Below are positions 18,794 through 28,900 of a DNA stretch of 64,000 nucleotides, piece after piece (the first letter of the stretch is position 1; each line of letters starts with the position of its first letter). The notes beneath the pieces were generated by a model, which made no database searches, was not told the origin of the DNA, and saw only the letters and a program-made list of their open reading frames with translations. A program made the position numbers and the translations under genes. The stretch is from Labilibaculum manganireducens (GTDB taxonomy: Bacteria; Bacteroidota; Bacteroidia; Bacteroidales; Marinifilaceae): contig NZ_MVDE01000007.1 of the NCBI RefSeq assembly GCF_002843385.1, positions 124,001 through 188,000 of the forward strand. Direction: 5' to 3'.

Positions 18794-21058
18794 TTAAAGC
18801 GTATTATTTTCTCCAGTGAATCTCACATGAATACTATCCGCAAATACACATCCTTTATAAAGAACCTGCAGCTTAACTTTAATTGGTTGATCTGCTGAAT
18901 AATCTTTCGACTTAAGAGTAAGCGACCTGTCTGAATTTATCTCTGCCCCGTTTACTGTCCAAATATACTTATCGTAATCGTAGCCGGCATCTAATGTGTA
19001 AGTTTCCTGCGAACACGCAATTGTATCAAGAATAATTCTTTGAGCTTCATGGTAACGGGTATTCATGCCATTGGCTTTTCCATCCTTGGCTTTACCCGAT
19101 TTAGAATGTGCTCCTCTTTGAAGCCGGTATTTATTGTTCCAAAATTTCCCTAAATCAGATCCCAAATAGAAACCTGGCTGTGTAGGTTGGTTGTAGCTTA
19201 TGTTTTGATCAGCCACGCTAAGCCGGTAGATATGATCACTCAGCAAGGTGTTAAAACGATAAGAAGTACTGTAATTGGTCATGTACAAGCGAAGTTCTTT
19301 GTTATCTTTTGTTCGAACCAAAATTTCTTCACGCCAATCTCCCACCAAGTCAGCTTGCAGACAAGGGTTCCCTTTCGTCCAGTTATTGGCAGTTAAGTCT
19401 TCACTAAACGGGATCGGTAAATTTATTACACCATCACCAGTCCATTTTGTGATACCAACAAATTCGCGGCCGGTAACACTCGATCCATCCAACAATTCAC
19501 GGTTTAAATCACCATCCCACCAAATGCCCATATTAATTGACGGAGTGTTTGCGGTAATAAATTTTCCATTGGCGGTATATACTCCTCCTGAATGAGTTGT
19601 CCATAATTCGCAGCCTTTAAATCGCGGATCGATATCAGCAGCCATAGCTCTTCCAACATCTTCGAAAGATGGAATGCCCCAAATATACTCACCTGTACAG
19701 GCATCACGTAATTCCGATCCGGCCTTAGTCGGAACATGTTCATGACAATCCCAAATTTCCAGTCCCGGTCGTTCAATATCAATATCCGTTAAATGCAAGG
19801 CATCGCCATGCCCCAACTGTGTATTGTAACCACCTGTTCCATCTGCATTAATCAAACAAGCACCATAGGTAATTTCATCTTTCCCGTCTCCATTTACATC
19901 ACCAATACTTAATTGATGATTTCCTTGTCCTTCGAAACTTTTGTATTCGCCATTGTTATCGGTTGTGCTAAAATGCCAGCGCTGCGTTAGCTTCCCATCT
20001 CTGTAATCCCAGGCTTCCAGTACTGTTTTTTCGTAATAGCCTCTGCATATTAGAATACTCGGACGCATTCCGTCAAAAAACCCCACTCCTCCTAAAAAAC
20101 GATCTACCCGATTACCGGTAATGTCACCAAACTCATCAGGAGCTCCTCTCGAAATGTAATTCGCTCTTGCCAATTCTTTGCCGGTTGCCCCTTCTATTAC
20201 AGAAAAAAATTCGGGCCCGGTAATTATTTTACCATAAGTCCGGGACGAAGGATCTCTATCTACATAATCACTTACTCCATCCTTATTTACGTCACCAATT
20301 ACCTGACCATCTCCAAATTGAGTTCCTTCAGCGGTTTTAACTGCAATCTCAGCCTTTCCATCCCCATCAAAATCGTATGCCATCATTTGTGTATAATGAG
20401 CACCTTGTCTGATATTAATTCCCAAATTAACGCGCCATAAAAAAGTCCCGTCAAGCTTGTAAGCTTCGAGCAACGTGCCTCCGTTACACACTCCGTTGTG
20501 CGAATTATCATGACCGCTATTTTCACGTTTTAGTACAATGTCCAATTCTCCGTCTCCATCCAAATCGGCCACAGTTGCATCATTGGGACTGTATTGCCAT
20601 AAACTGTCGCCGGGAAATGCTTGTATTGGAATTGATAAGTATGGATGATCGGCCATTTGCGGAGTAAGTACATAAGAAGCCAGCACATGATGTGTTTTAG
20701 CATCTTTTAAAACATAGGTTGTTGATGTTTTTGTATTTGCTAAGCTATCTTTAATAAAGGTACTTGCAGCTATTGGAGTTGCATTGAGCTTACGCTCTTT
20801 TTCATTCTTATTAATGCGATAAACATCAAACTGTGTTTCGGCTTTATCTTTTGGAAGAAATCTCCAGCTTACCGCTGCAATTCCATTTCCCTGATGAATG
20901 GCAACTAATCCTCTCCCTAAATTTTCCTTTTGAATAGATGGAGCATAATTTGGTCCTTTTACTATTTGGGAAGGTGTTTTTGTGCAACAGGATTGCAGTA
21001 CACCACAAAGAATTAGAACCAGAATTTTATCTGCAAACGAACCTAATGAATTAAACAT
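18794..21058 (-). CDS. Rhamnogalacturonan endolyase, polysaccharide lyase family 11
   Basis: 754 residues with a lipoprotein-like signal (VLILCGVLQSC). The N-terminal fibronectin-like region (GRGLVAIHQGNGIAAVSWR) and the eight-bladed propeller with Ca-binding repeats (DATVADLDGDGELDIVLKR, MMAYDFDGDGKAEIAVKTAE, QLSIGDVNGDGKDEITYG) match PL11/YesW. The enzyme cleaves GalA-Rha backbone bonds of RG-I by beta-elimination, probably on the cell surface. After about residue 670 it carries an extra Ig/PKD-like domain (TYTLDAGYDYDKYIWTVNG) that standard YesW lacks. It lies between GH28 and the triple esterase in one operon. Confidence 0.93.
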   Translation of the reverse strand: MFNSLGSFADKILVLILCGVLQSCCTKTPSQIVKGPNYAPSIQKENLGRGLVAIHQGNGIAAVSWRFLPKDKAETQFDVYRINKNEKERKLNATPIAASTFIKDSLANTKTSTTYVLKDAKTHHVLASYVLTPQMADHPYLSIPIQAFPGDSLWQYSPNDATVADLDGDGELDIVLKRENSGHDNSHNGVCNGGTLLEAYKLDGTFLWRVNLGINIRQGAHYTQMMAYDFDGDGKAEIAVKTAEGTQFGDGQVIGDVNKDGVSDYVDRDPSSRTYGKIITGPEFFSVIEGATGKELARANYISRGAPDEFGDITGNRVDRFLGGVGFFDGMRPSILICRGYYEKTVLEAWDYRDGKLTQRWHFSTTDNNGEYKSFEGQGNHQLSIGDVNGDGKDEITYGACLINADGTGGYNTQLGHGDALHLTDIDIERPGLEIWDCHEHVPTKAGSELRDACTGEYIWGIPSFEDVGRAMAADIDPRFKGCELWTTHSGGVYTANGKFITANTPSINMGIWWDGDLNRELLDGSSVTGREFVGITKWTGDGVINLPIPFSEDLTANNWTKGNPCLQADLVGDWREEILVRTKDNKELRLYMTNYSTSYRFNTLLSDHIYRLSVADQNISYNQPTQPGFYLGSDLGKFWNNKYRLQRGAHSKSGKAKDGKANGMNTRYHEAQRIILDTIACSQETYTLDAGYDYDKYIWTVNGAEINSDRSLTLKSKDYSADQPIKVKLQVLYKGCVFADSIHVRFTGENNTL

Positions 21059-21130
21059 GTTGTATCAAATTATATTGCAACTGCTTACCAAAGGGCTGCA
21101 ATGGTGTTTACGATTATCGAAATATCATTT

Positions 21131-22564
21131 TTAGTGAGCTTCGAATGGTTTTTCTACCAATTTTCCATCTACTCTTACGCGATCAACATCGCAATTTTCT
21201 ACATCATCCAACACAAATAAGGGACGTGCATCCTTTTGCTCAAAATAAAATCTGATATTCTCGAAAAATATATTTTTAGCATGCCTCACATAAAAACCTG
21301 AGGCTGGAATTGTTCCAAACATCCATGGTTCAGGATATGTTTTCTCGCTTTCAGGAGGTACAATTTTTCCATCTTCTGCAGTATAACCTCCTTTAAAATG
21401 AATATTGATATTTGAAAAAGAAACCTCTTCAACCTGGTGACCAGGCACACCACTTATGATGTTTGAAAATTGCGAATCAGCATTAAACACATTCACATTA
21501 CTGATTTGAACTCTTCGTAGTTTTCCTACGGGAGTTCCTTTCGGACTACGCTGACGTGCTCCCAAGCGAATGAAAAACGGCGAATTGCCCACATTGCGCA
21601 TGGTAATATTCGAAACCACCACATCTTCGAGCCAACCTCCGTCAACAGCTTCAATGGCCAAACCTCTGCTTCGTTCGAAAATACAATTGGTGATGGCAAT
21701 ATTTTTAAAGCCTCCACTTGACTCAGTTCCTAATTTAATACGTCCGGTATTTGACCCGTGATCAGGTGCTACAGCCTCGTCGGTTTCCCACTTCGCCGTC
21801 AATACAGATCCTTTGTCGTAACCAGAAACAAAACAACCATTTATGGTTACGTTCTCTGTATCTTTAAAATATCCCAAAGCATAACTCGATTTTAGAACAA
21901 TGGCATCGTCCCATGGACAATTTACACTGCAATCGGAAATACGTACGTTTTTACAGCAATCAATATCAAAACCATCGCGGTTCGTATCTACTTTAAGATT
22001 GAGTACGTGCAAATTATCTACTCCTGTTGCTAAAATGGCAAAATGACCGCAGTTTAGCATCGCTGCATCCTTCACGGTAATGTTATGACACTCCTTAAAT
22101 GACAGCGCTTTGTTGCCCACTCCCGGTAATCGGCTTTCTTCTCTTGTTAAGCCTTGTCCATTAATTAATCCATTACCGCAGATCGTTATATCGTGCTCAT
22201 TAACAGCCCAAAATAAGGAATTTTCCCAGTGGCTGTGTCCAAAGTCCTGAAAAGGATTATCCGGATTTGGTTCTGCAATATCATAACCTTCCTTTTCAGA
22301 AGGGAAAGCCGCTAAAACTGTAGCTCCAGATTCAATTTGAATAGTAATATTACTTTTTAAACGAATGGAATAGCAGGCATATGTTCCGGCAGGAATATAA
22401 ATTGTTCCTCCTCCATTTTGAACCGCCTCTTCAATAGCGCTGTTAATAGCGGGAGAATCAATGGTAACACCATCTCCCTTAGCTCCAAAATCTTTAATAT
22501 TATAAGTTTCGGCCTTTAAAGAGATACCGTATAGTAATGCTATAAACAGGAATAATTGTCGCAT
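21131..22564 (-). CDS. Glycoside hydrolase family 28 (polygalacturonase-like)
   Basis: 477 residues with a signal peptide ending near LKAETYNI. It is a right-handed beta-helix with the opening NIKDFGAKGDGVTIDSPAIN. The catalytic-region motifs are NRDGFDID and PWDDAIVLKSS, and GTESSGG follows further on. GH28 enzymes hydrolyse alpha-linked galacturonic acid; in RG-I loci they usually act as exo-galacturonosidases or rhamnogalacturonan hydrolases. It starts 12 bp after the DUF4450-like gene and precedes PL11. Confidence 0.92.
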   Translation of the reverse strand: MRQLFLFIALLYGISLKAETYNIKDFGAKGDGVTIDSPAINSAIEEAVQNGGGTIYIPAGTYACYSIRLKSNITIQIESGATVLAAFPSEKEGYDIAEPNPDNPFQDFGHSHWENSLFWAVNEHDITICGNGLINGQGLTREESRLPGVGNKALSFKECHNITVKDAAMLNCGHFAILATGVDNLHVLNLKVDTNRDGFDIDCCKNVRISDCSVNCPWDDAIVLKSSYALGYFKDTENVTINGCFVSGYDKGSVLTAKWETDEAVAPDHGSNTGRIKLGTESSGGFKNIAITNCIFERSRGLAIEAVDGGWLEDVVVSNITMRNVGNSPFFIRLGARQRSPKGTPVGKLRRVQISNVNVFNADSQFSNIISGVPGHQVEEVSFSNINIHFKGGYTAEDGKIVPPESEKTYPEPWMFGTIPASGFYVRHAKNIFFENIRFYFEQKDARPLFVLDDVENCDVDRVRVDGKLVEKPFEAH

Positions 22565-22576
22565 ATTTTTTTGTTT

Positions 22577-23320
22577 TTAATCTGGTGTCGATTTCATCCA
22601 TTCTGTTTCTTTATTTACCCTGTAACTTCCTTCTTCAAAAAGCTTTGGAATCATAAAATAATTGTAGTCGGCCGTAGGATTCAGAAAGTAGAAGCAAAAA
22701 TAGTAATTCTGTTCATCCACCATTTTAAGATCAGCAGTCAACACTTGCGCCACAGTTTTCTTTCCGGATTTCAACAATTGAATTGGATTTGTTTGTTGAT
22801 TCGCATCTGCCAATCTCAATGTCCCTCCAGCAGGTGTTAATCCTTCCAGAATTTTAAGCTTACGGCTGTTTCCATAATAAAGAGTAAATGAATTCCCCTC
22901 AATACTAAAAACATTCTGATAACAATCCTTTGGTAAAATCACAGGCTTCCACATTTCAATATCCACCTTATTGTTTGAAGCTCCTCCATATGTCCATATC
23001 AGTTGTAAATCTTTAGGGAGATTTTCACCACATAGTTTCATTACAGCCCCTTTGCTGTCAGCCAAAGGACGAATTAAAAATTCAATAGCACCCTTCGCCA
23101 ATATCTCGTCCTTCAAAATGTATTTTATTTCCTTTTCGGATGATTTCTGCTTTATGCTTTTAAACTCGGAAAACCACTTACTTGTACCTTGAGTGGCAAC
23201 TCCAATTCGCAGCGTTCCTGCTAATTCTGGTGTAATTAGAGACCAATCCGGATTTTGAGCTTTTACAAAACCCAAACATAAAAAAGCCAGTAAAAAGGCA
23301 ACTGTTTTTTTCAACATCAT
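22577..23320 (-). CDS. Stand-alone DUF4450-like domain protein
   Basis: 247 residues from the ATG at 23320, chosen because it opens a signal peptide (MMLKKTVAFLLAFLCLGFVKAQ) 7 bp after the CE12 stop; the frame is open further upstream inside that gene. The body aligns by eye with residues about 75-265 of the gene at 1-1917: PELAGTLRIGV versus PNMGGNLQLGF, GENLPKDLQLIWTYGGASN versus TENIPEGIELLLMYGGASN. It stops at STPD, where the longer protein continues (ETPDSFINP) into its toroid. It therefore lacks the presumed catalytic part. It could be a binding protein or a truncated enzyme; the clean spacing on both sides argues that it is still expressed. Confidence 0.65.
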   Translation of the reverse strand: MMLKKTVAFLLAFLCLGFVKAQNPDWSLITPELAGTLRIGVATQGTSKWFSEFKSIKQKSSEKEIKYILKDEILAKGAIEFLIRPLADSKGAVMKLCGENLPKDLQLIWTYGGASNNKVDIEMWKPVILPKDCYQNVFSIEGNSFTLYYGNSRKLKILEGLTPAGGTLRLADANQQTNPIQLLKSGKKTVAQVLTADLKMVDEQNYYFCFYFLNPTADYNYFMIPKLFEEGSYRVNKETEWMKSTPD

Positions 23321-23327
23321 AAATTGT

Positions 23328-24539
23328 TTAGTTTCCGTCTGGTTTTTGAATTTCAGCAAAAGGTGTTGGATACCATTTAAAATTCTTGAAATCGTCAGGT
23401 GCAGCGGGGTTAAAATCCTTTACATCATCTCTTAAATACTGTACCAAAGGCAAATGAATTTGTTTCATTCCATAAACAACACATTTCGCAATTTGATTAG
23501 CACCAAAAGGATTAAAGTGAGTATTATCTTTCAAAGGCGTCTCCTGATTTGGAAACGTATTGGCCGGATAGTGAACAAATGCATTCACTGAATTTTCTAC
23601 CCCCATGGCTTCATAAAGAGTGCGTGTATAGGAATGAAGATCAATCAAAGAAACATTTTCTTCGGCAGCCAGTTTTCTCATCGCATCCGGATAATCCCCA
23701 TGAGTGTCAACAATTTTCCCTTCCCCGTTAAAACTTCTGCGTTGCGTTGGGGTAACAAAAACAGGATTTGCTCCTTTTTCCCGAGCTGCAACAATAAAAT
23801 CTTTTAATCGATCCGTAAAATTCAGATAGGCTCCTTTCCCCTCTCCTCTTTCCTTCTGATCATTATGTCCAAACTCTACAAATATGTAATCTCCCGGTTT
23901 AATCAGCGTTAACAATTTCTCCAACCTTCGTCTGGCAATAAAACCACTTGTAGTTTCTCCGGATTCAGCATAATTAGCAAAACAAACATCATCATTAAAA
24001 AAACAAGGAATGATCTGTCCCCAGGAACACCAAGGTTCGTTTTCCTGATCAACAACAGTTGAATCTCCACATAAAAAAACAGTAAGAGCAGAATCTGAAG
24101 GTGTTATTTCAATAGAAACCACCTGTGGAGACTCGCCGTTAAATTCAAAAGTCAAGTTGCTATCCCAATTTAATTTGCTCTTTTCTCTTTTTTTGATTTT
24201 AACATTTCTTCCCGCTGTTATAATCGTATCTCTTTTATTGATATAGAAATAAACATCTTTGATTTCTCCTTTTCCTGTGGATATTCCGTCAAAAAACAGT
24301 CTTCTGGATTCCCCTCTGATTACGGTATGTCCTGCACTATTTTCAGATCCGACTCTCACATGTACTTTGTAATTTCCATCCGGAACATTTGTAAAAGTAA
24401 CAAAACCATTATCAGCTTTACTTAAAGGATCCATAATCTTAAACTGGGTGTCTTTTTCAGTGCACGAAAAAAATACAATGATTAAAGTGGCAGCAATCAA
24501 GCAAGCGGAAACCTTTCTGTTTATATTTCTAAAACTCAT
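23328..24539 (-). CDS. Rhamnogalacturonan acetylesterase (CE12, SGNH) lipoprotein
   Basis: 403 residues with a lipoprotein signal (LIAATLIIVFFSC). An N-terminal beta-sandwich (about 35-150) precedes the SGNH catalytic domain: FLCGDSTVVDQ (Ser), SGETTSGF (Gly block), FVEFGHNDQ (Asn) and DNTHFNPFGANQI (Asp/His). This is the CE12 arrangement of rhamnogalacturonan acetylesterases, which remove acetyl groups from GalA of RG-I. It follows GH105 by 11 bp and precedes the lone DUF4450-like gene by 7 bp. Confidence 0.9.
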   Translation of the reverse strand: MSFRNINRKVSACLIAATLIIVFFSCTEKDTQFKIMDPLSKADNGFVTFTNVPDGNYKVHVRVGSENSAGHTVIRGESRRLFFDGISTGKGEIKDVYFYINKRDTIITAGRNVKIKKREKSKLNWDSNLTFEFNGESPQVVSIEITPSDSALTVFLCGDSTVVDQENEPWCSWGQIIPCFFNDDVCFANYAESGETTSGFIARRRLEKLLTLIKPGDYIFVEFGHNDQKERGEGKGAYLNFTDRLKDFIVAAREKGANPVFVTPTQRRSFNGEGKIVDTHGDYPDAMRKLAAEENVSLIDLHSYTRTLYEAMGVENSVNAFVHYPANTFPNQETPLKDNTHFNPFGANQIAKCVVYGMKQIHLPLVQYLRDDVKDFNPAAPDDFKNFKWYPTPFAEIQKPDGN

Positions 24540-24550
24540 TAAAAAAAATA

Positions 24551-25705
24551 TTATTTTGATTCTTGTAATTTATATACTTCTACTCCACCTAATAAAAAAC
24601 AACCAATACCATAATCTTCAAAATCAGGCATACTATCATAGGTTACCGGCTGACCGTCTTTAGGTTCTTTTCCAGTTCCCTGCACATAACCTAAAAATCC
24701 ATTTTCATGAATGGCATCCTTCACAACAGCATTCCAGGCTTTTGCAACAACAGGCATGTATTTTTCCTTTGACAAGAATCCGTTATTGATTCCCCATGCC
24801 ATACCATATACAAATAAAGAAGTACCGGTCACCTCTTTTCCACCGTAATTTTTAGGATCGTGTAAACTCGCATTCCAAAATCCATCTTTTCTCTGACATT
24901 TTACCAATGCCTTTGTCATGGACATAAAATCATTCACATAATCCTTATAATGCTTTTCGTCTTTCGGTATTTCGCTTAATACTCTTACCAAAGCAGCATA
25001 TACCCATCCGTTGCCTCTTGACCAATAACAATCTTCACCGTTTGGTTCTTTATAAGGAGGAACAAAATCGGCATCGCGCCACCATAAACCATCTTCTTTG
25101 TTATAAAGACCACCTCCAATATCATTTCTGCTGCAGGCATACATATCCCACATTTTATCAAAATATTTCGTGTCATTCATTGTGACACCATACTTCGCAA
25201 AAACCGGCATTCCCATCTGAATAGCATCTATCCATGTCCAATCATCATTTTGCGGCGTATTTACCAACATGTCTAAGTTTGCTTTTACCTTTCTAATTTG
25301 TTTAGGCTCTTTAGACAGTCGGTACAAATCGATATAAGTTTGACCGGCACAATAATTGTCTGCATTTCTTGTGCTTGCTCCGTTTCGATATCCCCAGTTA
25401 TGAAATTCGGACCACTGATAGGCATAATCGTATATTTTTTCTTGAGGCAATATAGAATACAAAGCCATTAATCCTTCATAGTACACACCTCTTGTCCATA
25501 TATTACTTGGCCTTTCCCGCCCCACATTCGATGGTGCTTTACAATCACTGTATTTTTCCATGAAATAATCATTCACTTTAATTATTTCTTTCAAAGTTTG
25601 TTCATGATCAATCAATTCTTGTCCCCACACCGGAGAAAAATTCATTGATGTCGTAACAATTAGTAATATAAACTGCAATAAATACATTCTGCTCAATAAT
25701 CCCAT
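24551..25705 (-). CDS. Unsaturated rhamnogalacturonyl hydrolase, GH105
   Basis: 384 residues from the ATG at 25705 (the signal peptide begins MGLLSRMYLLQF; an ATG at 25687 is an alternative). The (alpha/alpha)6 toroid carries YYEGLMALYSI, NADNYCAGQTYIDLYRL with a probable catalytic Asp, WSRGNGWVYAALVRVL and the family C-terminus GIGCFLLGGVEVYKL. GH105 removes the delta-4,5-unsaturated GalA left at the non-reducing end by PL11. It is the first gene of the leftward RG-I operon, divergent from susC 2. Confidence 0.92.
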   Translation of the reverse strand: MGLLSRMYLLQFILLIVTTSMNFSPVWGQELIDHEQTLKEIIKVNDYFMEKYSDCKAPSNVGRERPSNIWTRGVYYEGLMALYSILPQEKIYDYAYQWSEFHNWGYRNGASTRNADNYCAGQTYIDLYRLSKEPKQIRKVKANLDMLVNTPQNDDWTWIDAIQMGMPVFAKYGVTMNDTKYFDKMWDMYACSRNDIGGGLYNKEDGLWWRDADFVPPYKEPNGEDCYWSRGNGWVYAALVRVLSEIPKDEKHYKDYVNDFMSMTKALVKCQRKDGFWNASLHDPKNYGGKEVTGTSLFVYGMAWGINNGFLSKEKYMPVVAKAWNAVVKDAIHENGFLGYVQGTGKEPKDGQPVTYDSMPDFEDYGIGCFLLGGVEVYKLQESK

Positions 25706-25846
25706 TTCATATAGTGTTTTAGAAATTTTTATCACCAAATGTATCACATAGCATATCTGAAAAAAAGGAAAATTATACACAAACCTAGAATATCATCCAC
25801 AACAACAAAGCATCAAAATAAATACATGTTTTAGTACTATTTTCCA

Positions 25847-25877
25847 TTTTCTATCGTGTACGCACACCTTATTTTTA
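25847..25877 (+). promoter_or_regulatory. Candidate promoter of the rightward RG-I operon
   Basis: TTTT at 25847-25850 and TATTTTTA at 25870-25877 are separated by 19 bases, a near match to the TTTG-N19-TAnnTTTG consensus. The leader to the susC start would be about 85 nt. A nearby AGTACTATTTTCCA resembles, in the opposite orientation, the motif upstream of the first susC. Confidence 0.42.
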
Positions 25878-25969
25878 CAGCCATTGAAAAAGCTAGTTGG
25901 TAACTCAAGTTTCAATCTATGTTTAATCTATTAAAAAGTTTTTATGAACCTAATTAAATCTAGTGTAGT

Positions 25970-28900
25970 ATGAATTTATTTAAATCAAAAAGAAAACAAT
26001 TTAAAGTGTTTTTCATAACACTGCTTACAAGTTGTTTTTTTATGGCTGGAAACGTCAACGTTTGCGCACAAGGACAAACGATTTCCGTTACAGGTAGTGT
26101 TAAAGATCAAACTGGTCTGTCCATAATCGGAGCCACTATCGTAGAAAAGGGATCGGTAACAAATGGTACTATAACCGATATTGATGGAAATTACCATATT
26201 AAAGTACCTGAAAATGCAACAATAACCGTAAGTTTTATTGGTTTTTCAACTCAGGAAGTACCCGTTACCGGAAAATCAGTAATTAATTTCACCTTAGCTG
26301 AAGAAACCACAAATCTTGATGAATTAATTGTAGTTGGTTACGGTGTACAAAAAAAGAGCGATGTAACAGGTGCTGTAACAAGGGTTAGTGCTGAAGATAT
26401 TGTAGCAATGCCTGTTAAGGATGCTGTGCAAGCCATGCAGGGAAAAACTGCCGGGGTTGACATCACCTCAAACCAGAGACCAGGAGAGACTGGAAGTATT
26501 ACAATTAGAGGTATCCGTTCTTTAAATGCCAGCCAGAGTCCATTATATGTGGTAGATGGAATGGTTGTTCAAAGTGGAGGAATAGACAATATTAATCCTA
26601 ACGACATTGAAAGCATTGACATTCTAAAGGATGCTTCTGCCACAGCTGTTTATGGATCTCGAGGTGCAAACGGTGTAGTATTGGTAACTACTAAAAAAGG
26701 AAAAACAGGTGAAGTAAGTTTTAATTACTCCGGTTCGGTTACCATCGAAAAAATGTACGACGTAACTGAGATGATGGATGCTGCTGAATGGTTGGATTAC
26801 GCTAGACTGGCAAAGTACAATATGGGTAGTTATGCATCAGCTACACCTTCTTATGCTGCTGATTTAGCTACCTGGGGGTCTGTTGGAGCTTCATTCGCAA
26901 ATATTGAAAAAGGATGGGTAGATGGAGCTTGGGATGCTAGTAAAGTAGGTAATTACAATTGGGGTGACCATGGTAAACGAACTGCTGTTTCAACGGAACA
27001 CACCATTAGTGCATCAGGTGGTACAGAAAAGTTCAAGGGCTATGGTTCATTCGGATATTTACGTCAGGAAGGAACGCAACCCGATCAACTTTATCAGCGA
27101 TATACTGCTAAAACAAATTTTGAAGTATCTCCTACAAAATGGTTCAAGTTCGGAACAACTATGAATCTTAGCTACGGAGAACAAGACTATGGTTATAGCT
27201 TTACAAAATCAAGTACAGGTCCCGGGGATTACTATTCTGCTTTAAAATCTATGTTGCCATGGACAGTTCCTTATGATGAAAATGGCGATTATATTAGAAA
27301 TCCTGCAGCAGGAGATGTTAATATTATTAACCCCATCAAAGAGTTGGATTACAATACAAACAATCGCCAATCATTGCGTGCAACCGGAAGTTTTTATTCT
27401 CAATTGGATTTTGGGAATATGTGGAAACCTTTAGATGGTTTGAGTTACCGCATTCAATTTGGCCCGGAATTTAAGTACTATCGTTTGGGTGTATTTAATG
27501 CTGCTGAAGGTATTAATGGAGATGGTAACAATGCGGCCAAATACAATACTAACAATACACGAGCCTATACATTAGACAATTTATTGTATTATAATAAAAC
27601 CTTTGCAAACCTTCACAAAGTTGGTTTAACCGCAATGCAGTCTTTCTCAAAGTATCATTTTGAAAATGGAGATATGAAAGCAACAGATGTTGCTTCAACT
27701 TCCGAATTATGGTACAACCTTGCTTCAGGAGGTGATGCATATAGTCTTGGAACAGGCTTGGCAGAGAAACAAATGGAGTCGTATATGCTTAGAGGTAATT
27801 ACACTTTTAACGATAAATACATGTTGACTGCATCTATGCGTTGGGATGGTGCTTCCCAATTGGCTGAAGGCAATAAATGGGCAAGTTTCCCATCCTTGGC
27901 ATTAGGCTGGCGTATTGATCAGGAAGATTTTATGAACAATGCCTCGTGGATTGATGGATTAAAGGCCCGTTTTGGTTTTGGTATAACAGGTAACGCTGCA
28001 ATCGATGCATATGATACTAAAGGTGCAGTAGCTTCTTTATACTACAATTGGGGTACTACCTCCTCTGATTTAGGATATGTAGCATCAGATCCATCGGTTA
28101 AATATCCACCAAAAATGGCGAACACTGATCTTAGTTGGGAAAAAACTGCCCAGTATAATGTAGGTGTAGACTATGTATTTTTTAACGGCCGATTAAGTGG
28201 TAGTATTGATGCATACAAAACAAAAACTTCCGATCTATTAATGATCATGTCAATACCAAGTTTAACTGGCTATACTTCAACCTGGGCAAACATTGGTGAA
28301 ACAAAAGGTTCCGGTATTGATCTGCAAATCAACACAGTCAACATAAAGTCAAATGATTTCAACTGGGAAACCAGTATCACATGGTCCAAAGATCAGAGTG
28401 AAATCTCAAAATTAAATAATGGTCTAACAGAAGTACCTAATAATGCATGGTTTGTAGGCGAAGACATAGGTGTTTATTACGACTATGTATATGATGGTAT
28501 CTGGAAAACTTCCGAAACTGCTGAAGCTGCAGTATATGGACGTAAACCAGGTCAGATAAAAATTAAAGACCTAAACAACGACGGTACTATTGATGCCAAC
28601 GAGGATAGACAAATTGTTGGAAATAAACGTCCGGACTGGTCTGGAGGTATGACGAATACATTTAGATACAAGAATTTTGATTTATCATTCTTCATATACT
28701 CTCGTTGGGGGAATACTTTCAGAAGCGGAAAAGAAACACTGGATGGTCGCTTTACGATGCGTAAAATTGATTATTGGGTTGCTGGAGTAAATGAAGATGC
28801 AGAATATTATTCTCCTGGTTCAAATGGAGAAGCTGCTGATACTTATGCCAGTTCTATGAATTATCAAGACGGATCTTTTGTGAAAATGCGTAACATCAGT

